Assembly: GCA_009379815.1 (NCBI GenBank)
Contig: WHSY01000042.1
Span: 325 to 39,730 of the forward strand
Origin: Pseudonocardiaceae bacterium
Lineage (GTDB): Bacteria > Actinomycetota > Actinomycetes > Mycobacteriales > Pseudonocardiaceae
Direction: 5' to 3'
Length of the DNA stretch: 39,406 bases
Shown here: one piece after another, positions 28,783-37,750 of the stretch
Layout of the letters: each line of letters starts with the position of its first letter
Numbering within the stretch: position 1 is the stretch's first letter
Made by a program: the position numbers and the translations under genes
Notes under the pieces: generated by a model
The model's database searches: none
Seen by the model: the letters and a program-made list of their open reading frames with translations, nothing else
What the model was told of the DNA's origin: nothing

Positions 28783-30402
28783 TCAGCCGCCGACCCGCCG
28801 GGCCTGGCCGGTCCAGTAGCGCCGGCGCAGTTGGTGACGCTGGATCTTGCCGGTGCCCGTCTTGGGCAGCTCGGCGACGAAGTCGACCGACCGCGGCCGC
28901 TTGTAGGCCGCGATCCGCTCCCGGCAGGCCCGGTCGATGTCGTCCTCGGTCACCGGCTGACCGTCCCGGACCACGACGACGGCCCGGATCGACTCGCCCC
29001 ATCGCTCGTCCGGCACCCCGACCACGGCAACCTCGGCCACCCCGTCCAGAGTCGAGATGGCGTTCTCGATCTCACCCGGGAACACGTTGAACCCGCCGGA
29101 GACGATCATGTCCTTCTTGCGGTCCACGACGTGCAGGTAGCCGTCCTGCATCCGGCCCACGTCGCCGGTGGCCGCCCAGCCGTCATCCAGCAGCATCTCC
29201 GCCGTGGCCTCGGGCCGGTTCCAGTAGCCGAGCATGGTGGTGTCGGTGCGGGCCTGGATCTCACCCTCCTCGCCGTCGGCCGCGTCGGTGCCGTCCGGGC
29301 GGCGCAGCCGGATCTCCACGAACGGGTTCGGTCGCCCCGCCGAGGCCAACCGCGCGGGAGGCGGGCCGTCCGGGTCGAACCGGTGCGCGGCCTTGGACAA
29401 CGCGACCAGCGGGAACGGGATCTCGGTCAGCCCGTAGGCCTGCACGAACACCTCCCCCAGGCACGTGACCGCCCGGGCCAGCCGATCCGGAGACATGGCC
29501 GACCCGGCGTAGAGCACGGTGTGCAGCGACTCCACGTCCCACCGGTGCGACTCCAGCAGCGGCAGCATCATGTTCAGCATCGTCGGGACCAGCGGCAGCA
29601 CCGTCGCGCCGTACTCGCCGATCGCGCCCAGGGTGGCCTCCGGAGTGAACTCGGGCAGCGCCACCTGGCTCGCGCCGCGGATCGCGTAGGCGTGCCCGAG
29701 ATAACCCGACAGGTGGGTCAGCGGCGCGACGTGCAGCACGACGTCACCGGTCTCCACCGGCGGCAACTCGACCTGCAAGTTGCGAAAACACGCCAGCAGC
29801 GACCGGTGGCTGAGCATGACGCCCTTGGGCTCGCCCGTGGTCCCGGAGGTGTAGGGCAGCCAGGCCAGCGCCTCCGGCTCCACCGGCGGCGACTCGGCCT
29901 CCGGGTGCGCGAACAGCTCCGACAGCCGCGCGTCCACCGCCACCGGTGCATCGTCGTCGAAGGCCACCACGACCACGGACAGCCCGGTGGTCGCCAACGC
30001 AGCGGCCACGGCCTCCGCCCGCTCGCGGTCCACCACGACGGCCTTCGGCTCGCAGTCCCGCGCGATGTGCGCCACCTCGCCGGGATGCAGCCGGTAGCTC
30101 ACCGCGACCCGCACGAACCCGCCCGCAGCCAGCCCATGATCGACCAGGAAGCACTCCGGCCGGTTCGCGGTGACAACCATGACCCGGTCACCCGGACGCA
30201 CGCCGAGCGCAGCCAGCCCACCGGCCAGCCGACGCGCCCGGGCGCCCAGCTCGGCGTAGCTGAGCACCTCGCCCCGCCCGGTCCGCACCGCCGGCTCGCC
30301 GGCATAACGGCGGTAGGACTCCGCCAGCGCCGAGGTCCACGTCGCCGTGACCATCCCGTGCCGTACCCCACCCGTCGGCAGCGCCGATCCAGTGGCCGTC
30401 AT
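28783..30402 (-). CDS. Acyl-CoA synthetase (AMP-forming, FadD-like)
   Basis: Activates a carboxylic acid to its CoA thioester through an acyl-AMP. The 539-residue protein has the phosphate loop YTSGTTGEPKG at 184-194, YGLTE, TGDVG, the hinge region VVDRKKDMIVSGGFNVFPGEIE, and the catalytic lysine Lys519 in PKTGTGKIQRHQL. ATG 30402 follows GGAGG by 8 nt; earlier codons of the frame are non-coding. It is the first gene of the operon with the alcohol dehydrogenase, esterase and monooxygenase, and it would feed the acid product into CoA-dependent degradation. Chain length or ring preference cannot be read from the sequence. Confidence 0.93.
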   Translation of the reverse strand: MTATGSALPTGGVRHGMVTATWTSALAESYRRYAGEPAVRTGRGEVLSYAELGARARRLAGGLAALGVRPGDRVMVVTANRPECFLVDHGLAAGGFVRVAVSYRLHPGEVAHIARDCEPKAVVVDRERAEAVAAALATTGLSVVVVAFDDDAPVAVDARLSELFAHPEAESPPVEPEALAWLPYTSGTTGEPKGVMLSHRSLLACFRNLQVELPPVETGDVVLHVAPLTHLSGYLGHAYAIRGASQVALPEFTPEATLGAIGEYGATVLPLVPTMLNMMLPLLESHRWDVESLHTVLYAGSAMSPDRLARAVTCLGEVFVQAYGLTEIPFPLVALSKAAHRFDPDGPPPARLASAGRPNPFVEIRLRRPDGTDAADGEEGEIQARTDTTMLGYWNRPEATAEMLLDDGWAATGDVGRMQDGYLHVVDRKKDMIVSGGFNVFPGEIENAISTLDGVAEVAVVGVPDERWGESIRAVVVVRDGQPVTEDDIDRACRERIAAYKRPRSVDFVAELPKTGTGKIQRHQLRRRYWTGQARRVGG

Positions 30403-30486
30403 GCGCTCCGCCTCCCGCGCGGGTGGGTCCTGCCGGCCGCGACCCGGTGCCGCCAGCCCTTCGCTCGATCGTGACACGCTGTCCTG

Positions 30487-30516
30487 AAACTAGGATAAGA
30501 ATTCTTGCGCCGTCAA
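30487..30516 (-). promoter_or_regulatory. Putative promoter and operator of the ligase operon
   Basis: On the minus strand TTGACG (30516-30511) and TAGTTT (30492-30487) are spaced by 18 nt. Between them lies the perfect palindrome AAGAATTCTT (30497-30506) in an AT-rich patch that stands out from the GC-rich surroundings. A repressor bound there would block the promoter. No regulator gene is adjacent. Confidence 0.45.
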
Positions 30517-30674
30517 CGCGGACTCCTGGGCTCATCGCTCGCAGGTCCACGCCACCCGGACGGACCGGCGCTGCCCGACGCCCTCGGCGTCGCGCCACGG
30601 CGCGCCGAACCGCTCCCCCGGCAGCGCCTACGCTCCTACCAGTACCGCGTCGACGACTGAAACGAGGCCGGTGA

Positions 30675-31526
30675 ATGGAGCTCCTGCACGCCGGCAAGGT
30701 CCGGGAGGTCTACGCCGACGGCGAGGACATCATCCTGGTCGCTTCCGACCGGGTGTCCGTCTACGACATCGTGCTCCCGACGCCGATCCCGGACAAAGGC
30801 AAGCTGCTGACCCAACTGTCGCTGTGGTGGTTCGACCGGCTCGCCGACATCGTGGGGCACCACGTGATCTCCGGAACCGACGTGCCGGCCGAGTGGGCCG
30901 GCCGCGCGGTGCGCTGCCGGCGCCTCGACATGGTGCCGGTCGAGTGCATCGCGCGCGGCTACCTGGCCGGGCTCGGACTCAAGGAGTACGAGAAGTACGG
31001 CTCCGTCTCGGGCGTTGGTCTGCCCGAGGGGCTGGTGGAGGGCTCGAAGCTGCCGCAGCCGATCTTCACCCCGACCACGAAGGCCGGCGGCGGCGCACAC
31101 GACGAGTTCATCACCTACGACGACGTCGTCGACCAGGTGGGTCCCGACCTCGCCGCCCGGCTCCGGGACCTGACGCTCCAGCTGTACTCACGCGGTGCCG
31201 AGACCGCCGCCCGCAACGGCATCCTCATGGCCGACACCAAGTTCGAGTTCGGCGCCTCGGCGGACGGCGAACTGGTCCTCGGCGACGAGGTCCTGACCTC
31301 CGACTCGTCGCGCTTCTGGCCCGCCGACCAGTGGGAGCCCGGCCGCGCCCAGTTCGCCTTCGACAAGCAGTTCGTGCGCGACTGGGCGGCAGGGACCGGC
31401 TGGGACAAGACGCCGCCGGCACCGCCGGTGCCCGACGACGTCGTCGCCGCCACGCGCGCCCGCTACGTCGAGGTCTACGAACGCATCACCGGCCGCACCT
31501 GGCCCCAGCACGACGTGGTCCGATGA
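30675..31526 (+). CDS. purC: Phosphoribosylaminoimidazole-succinocarboxamide synthase
   Basis: Step of purine synthesis: joins aspartate to carboxyaminoimidazole ribotide using ATP. The 283-residue protein has the expected segments in order: GKVREVY, VASDRVSVYD, PTPIPDKGKLLTQLS, VECIARGYLAG, PTTKA, ADTKFEFG and LGDEVLTSDSSRFW. ATG 30675 follows GAGG at 30664. It is divergent from the acyl-CoA ligase with 272 bp between. No purine riboswitch is recognisable in that gap. It appears as a single-gene unit here. Confidence 0.97.
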   Translation: MELLHAGKVREVYADGEDIILVASDRVSVYDIVLPTPIPDKGKLLTQLSLWWFDRLADIVGHHVISGTDVPAEWAGRAVRCRRLDMVPVECIARGYLAGLGLKEYEKYGSVSGVGLPEGLVEGSKLPQPIFTPTTKAGGGAHDEFITYDDVVDQVGPDLAARLRDLTLQLYSRGAETAARNGILMADTKFEFGASADGELVLGDEVLTSDSSRFWPADQWEPGRAQFAFDKQFVRDWAAGTGWDKTPPAPPVPDDVVAATRARYVEVYERITGRTWPQHDVVR

Positions 31527-31616
31527 CAGCCACTCGCAGGTAGGCCGTACTCCGACGCCACCGGGGCGTGGCTCTCGAGGCGCAGCACCGGTGCGGCTCG
31601 CTCAATAAGTCACTAT

Positions 31617-31635
31617 GTACTGTACTATCTTTCTC
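31617..31635 (+). promoter_or_regulatory. Promoter/operator region of the CmtR-like gene
   Basis: An AT-rich patch holds the palindrome GTAC-T-GTAC (31617-31625) overlapping TACTAT (31623-31628), a good -10 box. The conserved start ATG at 31636 lies 7 nt past the -10, as expected for a leaderless message. No clear -35 box is seen. The palindrome is a candidate site for autoregulation. Confidence 0.4.
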
Positions 31636-31675
31636 ATGCTGACATGGTGAGACCCGGGAGTCAGCGCTGGCCCGG

Positions 31676-32122
31676 TTGGGCCGGGCGCTGGCCGACCCGA
31701 CCCGCTGTCGCATCCTGGTGGCACTGCTGGACGGAGTGAACTACCCCGGGCAGCTGGCTGCTCATCTCGGCTTGAGTCGGTCGAACGTCTCGAACCACCT
31801 TTCCTGCCTGCGCGGATGTGGCCTGGTTGTGGCGACCTATCAGGGGCGGCAGGTCCGATACGCGCTGGCGGACCCGCACCTGGCCCGCGCGCTTGGAGAG
31901 CTGGTGCACGTCGTGCTGGCCGTCGATGCAGCCGAGGAGTGCGTCGACGGTCAGCGGTGGATGCGCCATGAGCCGCGCGTCGGAGGTTCGCCCCGCGAGG
32001 CGTGGCGCGGTGAGTCCTGCTGCGCTACACCACCCGCGGCGCTGCTGACCACGACCGGCCGGGGCAGCGACGAGGACCACCGGCATGCCGACAGCTGTGG
32101 CACCGACGAGACGGGGATTTGA
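31676..32122 (+). CDS. cmtR: CmtR-like ArsR/SmtB metal-sensing repressor, conserved start out of frame
   Basis: A winged-helix repressor closely resembling M. tuberculosis CmtR, which senses cadmium and lead. The core is GRALADPTRCRILVALLDGVNYPGQLAAHLGLSRSNVSNHLSCLRGCGLVV. Metal ligands Cys57, Cys61 and Cys102 (CmtR numbering) correspond to Cys44, Cys48 and Cys89 when counted from TTG 31676. The usual beginning MLTC is present at ATG 31636, but it meets TGA after four codons; one extra base near 31647-31654 puts it out of frame with the rest (ESALARLG is then read correctly). Translation from TTG 31676 is possible but would lose 13 residues. The C-terminus is about 40 residues longer than usual and includes Cys-Cys and a His/Asp/Cys-rich end. 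No metal pump gene is adjacent. Confidence 0.8.
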   Translation: MGRALADPTRCRILVALLDGVNYPGQLAAHLGLSRSNVSNHLSCLRGCGLVVATYQGRQVRYALADPHLARALGELVHVVLAVDAAEECVDGQRWMRHEPRVGGSPREAWRGESCCATPPAALLTTTGRGSDEDHRHADSCGTDETGI

Positions 32123-32204
32123 CGGCGTCGGCTCCTTTCGTCCTGCTCACCACGGGCGTACCTTCAGGTCACGTTGGCGGCCCGTCGATCGGAGGGCGTT
32201 CCGG

Positions 32205-32630
32205 ATGCGGATTGCGGACGTACTGCGGGTCAAGGGGTCGGTGGTCGCGACTGTGACGCCGGACACCTCGCTCGCCGGCGTGTTCGCGGTGATGGCCGGG
32301 CACACCGTCGGGGCCGTTGTCGTCGTCCACGACGGCGCAGTGGTGGGCATGGTGTGGGAGCGGGATGTCATCCGTCACCTGCACCAACGCGGCACCTCGC
32401 TCGCCGAAGCCCCGATTTCGGAGATCATGAACGTCGACGTGGTGACCTGCGTGCTCACCGACGAGGTGGACGGCATCCTGCGGACGATGACCGACCGCCG
32501 GATCCGGCACCTGCCGGTGATGGTCGACGATGAGCTCGGTGGCATCGTGAGCATGGGCGATCTGGTCAAGGCGCGGATCGGTGAGCTGGAGGCCGAGCGG
32601 TCGTACCTGCAGTCCTACATCGCCACCTAG
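32205..32630 (+). CDS. Paired CBS-domain protein
   Basis: A 141-residue cytoplasmic protein made of two CBS domains (about residues 8-60 and 72-130; VGAVVVVHDGAVVGMVWERDVIR and IRHLPVMVDDELGGIVSMGDLVKARI). Such pairs bind adenosine nucleotides such as AMP or ATP and act as energy sensors. ATG 32205 is preceded by GGAGGG at 8 nt. It follows the CmtR-like gene by 82 nt on the same strand, though with its own ribosome site. The partner protein is not evident. An inverted repeat GCGCCAT/ATGGCGC (32637-32643 and 32672-32678) lies after the stop. Confidence 0.9.
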   Translation: MRIADVLRVKGSVVATVTPDTSLAGVFAVMAGHTVGAVVVVHDGAVVGMVWERDVIRHLHQRGTSLAEAPISEIMNVDVVTCVLTDEVDGILRTMTDRRIRHLPVMVDDELGGIVSMGDLVKARIGELEAERSYLQSYIAT

Positions 32631-32698
32631 TGTCCTGCGCCATTTCCCGGTGACGCCGAAGCCGCACACCCATGGCGCGGTCGGCATCGAGCGGCGCG

Positions 32699-34147
32699 TC
32701 AGGTGACCGACCTCAGCAGATGTCTGGCCAGCACGACCGCGAGGACCGCCGAGCTCGCCATCGCTCCGACGCCGAAACCGAGGGCCTGCGGCACTGAGGT
32801 GGCCCAGAAGGTCTGGGCTGCCCATCCGGTGGGGATGAGTCCGAAGAGCCAGCCGGCCGGGCCGTCGACGTACCACCAGGCGATCGGCACGTACAGCGGC
32901 AGGCCCATCATCTTCATCAGCGCCATGCCCTGTACCCGGTCACGGCCGAGGCTCGCCAACAGCATGGCCGGCACCACGGACACGGTGGCGCCGGCGAGGG
33001 CCGTCAACAGCAGCCCCGGCCATCCCAGGGGGTGGCGGACCCCGGCGATGAGCATGCCGGCGGCCATGAAGGCCGCGGCGGCAGTCACCGTGACGGTCAA
33101 GCGGTAGGCCAGCAACGTGTGCAGCGATGCCCGGGTGGTGGTCAGCGCAGGAAGTAGGTCTGCGTCACGGTCCTCGAGGAACAGCAAGCCGGCGAGCGTG
33201 CCTGCCATCACGGGCAGATGCACCACGAGCACGAAGGCCCACATCACCGGCAGATGCTGGCTGGCGTCCACGCCGTGACGTTGCTCGAGCCAGTCCAGGC
33301 CGACGCCCGAGGCCACCCGCACCGCAACCGCGATGATCGGAACGCCGACCAGTAGCAGGAGCAGGAGGCGATCGCCGAGCAGGGTGCGTACATCCGTAGT
33401 GGCGTAGGAGCGTGCCACACGCCACCAGCGCGGTCCCGCGAAGGGCCGTAGGGTCGGCCAGCGCCCCGCGGGCGCGAACCGCTGCGGGCGCACGTCGAAA
33501 CCGAGGCGCACGACCATGAGCCCGAGCAAGCCAATGGCCACCAGTAACCATCCCGCGTGCGCTGCCGACCATCGTCCGGTGAGCAGGTCCAGGGCCCCGG
33601 TCACCGGCGAGAGTGCGAGCATCGGGGAGTCCACGAGCCCTGTGCCACGCAGCAGCGCCGGAAGTAGCAGTGGGCCGGCCACCAGTGGCACCCGTGCCAG
33701 GTAGGTGGTGAGGGTTTCGGCCCGGCCCACCATGGCGATGGCCAGCAGTGAGAACAACACGCTGGTGAGCACAACCCCGAGCAGGACCGTTGGCCACGCC
33801 GCGACCCGGGTGACGGCGAGCAGGACCGCAGCGGCACCGACGGCCCAGAGGGCCAGCGTTGCCACCCTCACCGCCAGCGCCCGCAGCGGCGTGAGCCTGG
33901 TCAGCCGCAGCGCCGCGGTGACCCCGTTGGCGCGTTCGACCACGGCCAGCGCCGGCGCGAAGTAGAGCCCCAGCGTCGCGATGTCCAGCAACAACAGCCA
34001 AGCCAGCGCATCGGCACGCCATGGTGCGGGAAGCGCGACCAGCAGCGGGACCCACAGCGCGGTCATCGCGCCGGTCGCTGCGAGCACGTGGTGGCGCCGG
34101 TGGAGGCGCAACTCGGTGGCGACCAGCGGTGCCGTCGAGACGCTCAT
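32699..34147 (-). CDS. ABC-2 type exporter permease, second system
   Basis: A 482-residue integral membrane protein with about 12 hydrophobic segments and no enzyme motif. It overlaps the preceding ATPase gene by 4 nt (ATGA at 34144-34147), which makes it the permease of that ATPase. It is the last gene of a four-gene exporter operon. Weak similarity in layout to multidrug or antibiotic exporters is all that can be said; the substrate is unknown. Short inverted repeats between it and the convergent CBS gene may end transcription. Confidence 0.82.
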   Translation of the reverse strand: MSVSTAPLVATELRLHRRHHVLAATGAMTALWVPLLVALPAPWRADALAWLLLLDIATLGLYFAPALAVVERANGVTAALRLTRLTPLRALAVRVATLALWAVGAAAVLLAVTRVAAWPTVLLGVVLTSVLFSLLAIAMVGRAETLTTYLARVPLVAGPLLLPALLRGTGLVDSPMLALSPVTGALDLLTGRWSAAHAGWLLVAIGLLGLMVVRLGFDVRPQRFAPAGRWPTLRPFAGPRWWRVARSYATTDVRTLLGDRLLLLLLVGVPIIAVAVRVASGVGLDWLEQRHGVDASQHLPVMWAFVLVVHLPVMAGTLAGLLFLEDRDADLLPALTTTRASLHTLLAYRLTVTVTAAAAFMAAGMLIAGVRHPLGWPGLLLTALAGATVSVVPAMLLASLGRDRVQGMALMKMMGLPLYVPIAWWYVDGPAGWLFGLIPTGWAAQTFWATSVPQALGFGVGAMASSAVLAVVLARHLLRSVT

Positions 34148-35001
34148 AGCTGTCGTCCGGTGACACGGGCGAAGACTGCGTCGAGATCGGCCTCGGTGGT
34201 GTGGACGGTCTCCACGCGGCCTGAGCCCAGGAGCTCCGCTAACTCCGGTGGGGACTCACCAAGCGGGAAATAGGTGGCGCGCAGTTCCCCGTCGATGTTG
34301 TGCTCCACCCGCAGCTGACGGCTGCCGTGCGTCAGCCGGAGCGCGCGCGGACGGTCACAGGCCACGATCCGGCCGTCGACGACGAACGCGACCCGATCAC
34401 ACACCTCCGCAGCGGTCGTCATGTCGTGTGTGGTCAGGAACACCGTCCGGCCACGATCACGCTCGGCAAGGATGAGGCGGCGGATCCCAGCAGCGTTGAC
34501 GGGGTCGAGGCCCGAGGTCGGCTCGTCGAGGAACAGGACCTCCGGATCGTGCAACAGCGCCCGTGCGAGGTTGAGTCGAAGGCGCATTCCCTTCGAGTAG
34601 CTGCCGACCGTCACGTCGGCGGCGTCGGAGAGACCGACGCGATCGAGCAGCCCCTCGACGTCGCCCGCACCTGTGTCGTGCAGGTTCGCGAAGTGTGTGA
34701 GGTCCTCGCGTCCGGTGAGCCGCGGGTAGCCCACGGGCAGCTCGAAGGCCACCCCCACGTGGTCGTAGAGCTCGGTTCCCCATTCCAGCCGAGAGCGACC
34801 CAACACCTCGATGTCGCCGGCCCACCCGTCGAGGAGACCGATGATCGCACGTTGGGTCGTGGTCTTGCCGGCGCCGCTGGGGCCCAGGAAGCCGAACACC
34901 TCACCCGCGTCGACCGTGAAGGACATCCCGTCGACCGCAGGGGTGGCCCGGCCCGGATAGGTGTAGCGCAGCGACTCCACCCGAAGCGTCACCGCATCCA
35001 T
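34144..35001 (-). CDS. ABC exporter ATP-binding protein, second system
   Basis: A 285-residue ABC ATPase. Walker A GPSGAGKTT is at residues 40-48, the signature SYSKGMRLRLNLARALL replaces LSGGQ, Walker B is VLFLDEPTSGLDP, and the switch histidine is in TTHDMT. A C-terminal extension of about 70 residues resembles that of DrrA-like exporters. ATG 35001 follows GGAGG. Its stop overlaps the start of the permease at 34147. It follows the first exporter's permease by 68 nt and is probably on the same transcript. Confidence 0.93.
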   Translation of the reverse strand: MDAVTLRVESLRYTYPGRATPAVDGMSFTVDAGEVFGFLGPSGAGKTTTQRAIIGLLDGWAGDIEVLGRSRLEWGTELYDHVGVAFELPVGYPRLTGREDLTHFANLHDTGAGDVEGLLDRVGLSDAADVTVGSYSKGMRLRLNLARALLHDPEVLFLDEPTSGLDPVNAAGIRRLILAERDRGRTVFLTTHDMTTAAEVCDRVAFVVDGRIVACDRPRALRLTHGSRQLRVEHNIDGELRATYFPLGESPPELAELLGSGRVETVHTTEADLDAVFARVTGRQL

Positions 35002-35069
35002 CGCGCGTCCTCCATCACAGTGAAGGCGTCCAGCACGATCTCGCCCCCCACGCGACCGGCGAGCGTCGG

Positions 35070-36725
35070 CTACTTGGTCTCGAGGTCCCGACGCCGGAAC
35101 CCGTAGAGCCCGATGGCGAGCAATCCGGCGGCGATGACCGTGAGGATCAGCATCGGCGCCCAGGTGAGCTGCTCGAGCGGCAACCGTGCGATGTGCTCGA
35201 GCGGTGACAGGTTGTGCACCCACTGCGGCAGGTCCATGATCGGCCCGAAGAACCCGATGATCAGTCCGAAGCCGAGCACCCCCCATGTTGCGCCGATGGC
35301 CCTCGGCAGGACGCCGAACAACAGCGCCGCGACGCCGAGCAAGACGAGCAACGCAGGGGTGTACACGAGATGCGCGGCCACGCTGTCCCCGACATAGCCG
35401 GCATCCCCGACCGAGATCGCAGTAGCGGCGCCGAGGGCGCCGCCGACGGCGACCAGCAGCCCGACCGCGCCGAGTGCCAGCACCGTCAGGTGGCTGCCGA
35501 ACCAGGCCCAGCGGCTGGTCGCGGTCGCGAGGACCGGCTCGGCCCGGCCCTTGGTCTCCTCGGACCTCAGCAGCTGCACGCCGAGGATCACGAAGACGCC
35601 GACCAGGAGAGCATCGAACAGCGCCATCACGCTCAGGTAGCCGTCCAGCATGTTCGCCGCGTCGCCGCCGAGGACCGCGATCACATCGGCCGGTAGATCC
35701 TCGACTGCATCGACGATCGGCTCGGTGATCCCGCCGTAGATCGCCCCGGCGGCGGCGAGGGCGGCGCCCCACCCGATCAGGCCGGCTCGCTGCAGCCGGA
35801 AGGCGAACGTCAACGACGACCGGAGCCACGACGCTGCGCCCGGTGCTCCGCGGCGCGCTGCGAACAGCCCCAGGCCGACGTCCCGGCGGGTCGACAGCAC
35901 ATAGCCCACCGCCGCGGCCGCGGCCGCGAAGGCCACCGAGAGGGCCAGCGGCCACCAGCGTCCGTCCACGTACGCCCGGGTCTGCTGCGACCAGGCGATG
36001 GGTGACAACCACGACAGCGCGCTGCCACCCTCGTCGAGCATGTCGCCGGCGGCCCTGATCACGTACGCGGCGCCCAACGCGACGCCGGCGAGTCCAGCGG
36101 CCGCGCGGGAGTACTCGGTGACCTGCACGGTGACCGCGGTGACTCCGGCGAACGCCAGACCGGCCGCGCCGACGCTGGCGCCGAAGAGCAGCCCGTCGCC
36201 GGCGTCGAAGCCGTTGCCGGCCATCGCCGCGCCGATCAGCAGCGCCAGCACCATGTTCGCGACGGCCGCCACGATCAGGGTCGCGGTCAGCTGGGCGTGC
36301 CGTCCGACCACGCTGGCGCGGACGAGCTCGGCCCGTCCGGCCTGCTCCTCGACCCGGGTGTGCCGACAGACGAGCAGGATGCTCATCAGCGCCGCCGGGA
36401 GGATGATGTACATCCCGTAGATGCCGACGAGGAGCCGCTCGACGGTGGGGTCGTCGACCCCGTAGCCCGGCCCAGCGATCAGAGCGCCGACAGGGCCTGT
36501 CATGAACGTGCTGATGGCCCGGAGATCACCCTCGGTTCGGTAGAGCTGCGGCAGCGCCGCGCCGTAGTAGACCACGAAGAAGGTGATGCCGAGCAGCCAG
36601 GCGGGCAGCTTGATCCGGTCGCGGCGCAGCATGAACCGGACCAGGGTGCCGGTGCCGGCCAGGGCGCTGCCCGCACCCGCTGGGCCGGTGGGTGCGGGTG
36701 CCCTGGTGGCGGTGGTGGTGGTCAT
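35070..36725 (-). CDS. ABC-2 type exporter permease (polyketide-antibiotic exporter type)
   Basis: A 551-residue membrane protein with roughly 12 helices in two similar halves, each starting with a short amphipathic stretch ([19 protein letters not shown], then [18 protein letters not shown]). This two-fold build is typical of the actinobacterial permeases annotated as polyketide antibiotic exporters. ATG 36725 overlaps the stop of its ATPase (ATGA). Substrate unknown. Confidence 0.88.
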   Translation of the reverse strand: MTTTTATRAPAPTGPAGAGSALAGTGTLVRFMLRRDRIKLPAWLLGITFFVVYYGAALPQLYRTEGDLRAISTFMTGPVGALIAGPGYGVDDPTVERLLVGIYGMYIILPAALMSILLVCRHTRVEEQAGRAELVRASVVGRHAQLTATLIVAAVANMVLALLIGAAMAGNGFDAGDGLLFGASVGAAGLAFAGVTAVTVQVTEYSRAAAGLAGVALGAAYVIRAAGDMLDEGGSALSWLSPIAWSQQTRAYVDGRWWPLALSVAFAAAAAAVGYVLSTRRDVGLGLFAARRGAPGAASWLRSSLTFAFRLQRAGLIGWGAALAAAGAIYGGITEPIVDAVEDLPADVIAVLGGDAANMLDGYLSVMALFDALLVGVFVILGVQLLRSEETKGRAEPVLATATSRWAWFGSHLTVLALGAVGLLVAVGGALGAATAISVGDAGYVGDSVAAHLVYTPALLVLLGVAALLFGVLPRAIGATWGVLGFGLIIGFFGPIMDLPQWVHNLSPLEHIARLPLEQLTWAPMLILTVIAAGLLAIGLYGFRRRDLETK

Positions 36726-37663
36726 CGGGTTTCTCCGGTGCCTGCGTCGGCGTCGGCATGCGTGCCGCCGTTGGCCTCGAGCTCATCGCCGTAGTGACGC
36801 AGCATGAGTTCCTCGAGTGTGGGTGGGTGGCTGGTCAGGCTGCGGATACCGAACCGGGTCAGCTGACGGATCGCGCCGTCCAGGTGCTCGCCGTCGACTG
36901 CGAAGTGCACGCGTCCGTCGTCGCCCTGCACGTCATGCACCCCGGGGAGCTCGGCCAACCCAGCGGCCGGCTGGGCGGTCTCGGCCTCGATCGTGGTGCG
37001 CGTCAGGTGCCGCATCTCGGTCAGGCTGCCGGATTGGACGACTTTGCCGAGGCGGATGATGCTCACCCGGTCGCAGAGCTTCTCGACCTGCGCGAGGATG
37101 TGGCTGGACAGCAACACGGTCTTGCCAGCGGCTTTGGCCTGGAAGATGAAGTCCTGGAAGACCACTTCCATCAGCGGATCGAGGCCTGCGGTGGGCTCAT
37201 CGAGGAGCAGCAGTTCGGCGTCGGAGGCGAGGGCGGCGACGATGGCCACCTTCTGTCGGTTGCCCTTGGAGTAGGTGCGCCCCTTCTTCCGCGGGTCGAG
37301 GTCGAAGCGCTCGACGAGTTCGTCCCGGCGCGCCTTGTTCAGCCCACCGCGGAGCCGGGCAAGCAAGTCGATGGCTTCGCCGCCGGTGAGATTGGGCCAC
37401 AGCTCGACGTCACCGGGCACGTAGGCGAGCCGGCGGTGCAGCTCGACTGCGTCGTTCCAGGGGTCGCCGCCCAGCAGGGTGGCGCGGCCGGAGTCGGCGT
37501 GGAGCAGGCCGAGCAGGACGCGGATGGCGGTCGACTTGCCGGCGCCGTTGGGGCCGAGGAACCCATGCACCTCACCGGTGGCGACGGACAGGTCGAGGCC
37601 GTCCAGGGCACGGGTCGAGCCGAACGTCTTGACCAGCCCCGACACCGACATCGCTGTTGTCAT
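36722..37663 (-). CDS. ABC exporter ATP-binding protein (DrrA-like), first system
   Basis: A 313-residue ABC ATPase. Walker [10 protein letters not shown] is at residues 37-45, the signature YSKGNRQKV, Walker [14 protein letters not shown], and the switch histidine in LSSHIL. The C-terminal region ([25 protein letters not shown]) is of the DrrA kind. It is the first gene of the four-gene exporter operon and overlaps the permease by 4 nt. Transcription starts in the 87-bp region shared with the divergent MarR/GbsR-type regulator, so control by that protein is likely. Confidence 0.94.
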   Translation of the reverse strand: MTTAMSVSGLVKTFGSTRALDGLDLSVATGEVHGFLGPNGAGKSTAIRVLLGLLHADSGRATLLGGDPWNDAVELHRRLAYVPGDVELWPNLTGGEAIDLLARLRGGLNKARRDELVERFDLDPRKKGRTYSKGNRQKVAIVAALASDAELLLLDEPTAGLDPLMEVVFQDFIFQAKAAGKTVLLSSHILAQVEKLCDRVSIIRLGKVVQSGSLTEMRHLTRTTIEAETAQPAAGLAELPGVHDVQGDDGRVHFAVDGEHLDGAIRQLTRFGIRSLTSHPPTLEELMLRHYGDELEANGGTHADADAGTGETR

Positions 37664-37683
37664 GGCAGTGAACGTACACTTTA

Positions 37684-37699
37684 TTCACACATTTGTGAA
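37684..37699. promoter_or_regulatory. Operator-like inverted repeat between exporter operon and regulator
   Basis: The perfect inverted repeat TTCACA-CATT-TGTGAA lies in the 87-bp AT-rich divergent region. TATGAT at 37712 is a likely -10 box for the regulator. A related half site GTGAA occurs at about 37672. The likely ligand is the regulator encoded at 37751. Confidence 0.6.
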
Positions 37700-37750
37700 G
37701 ATATTGCATGCTATGATCGCCGCACCATCTGTCAGGCCGAGGAGGTGACA

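Noticed and set aside
28021-30474. Plus-strand open frame of 817 codons
   Set aside because: Antisense to the acyl-CoA ligase and dehydrogenase; low-complexity His/Arg/Gln-rich sequence without motifs.
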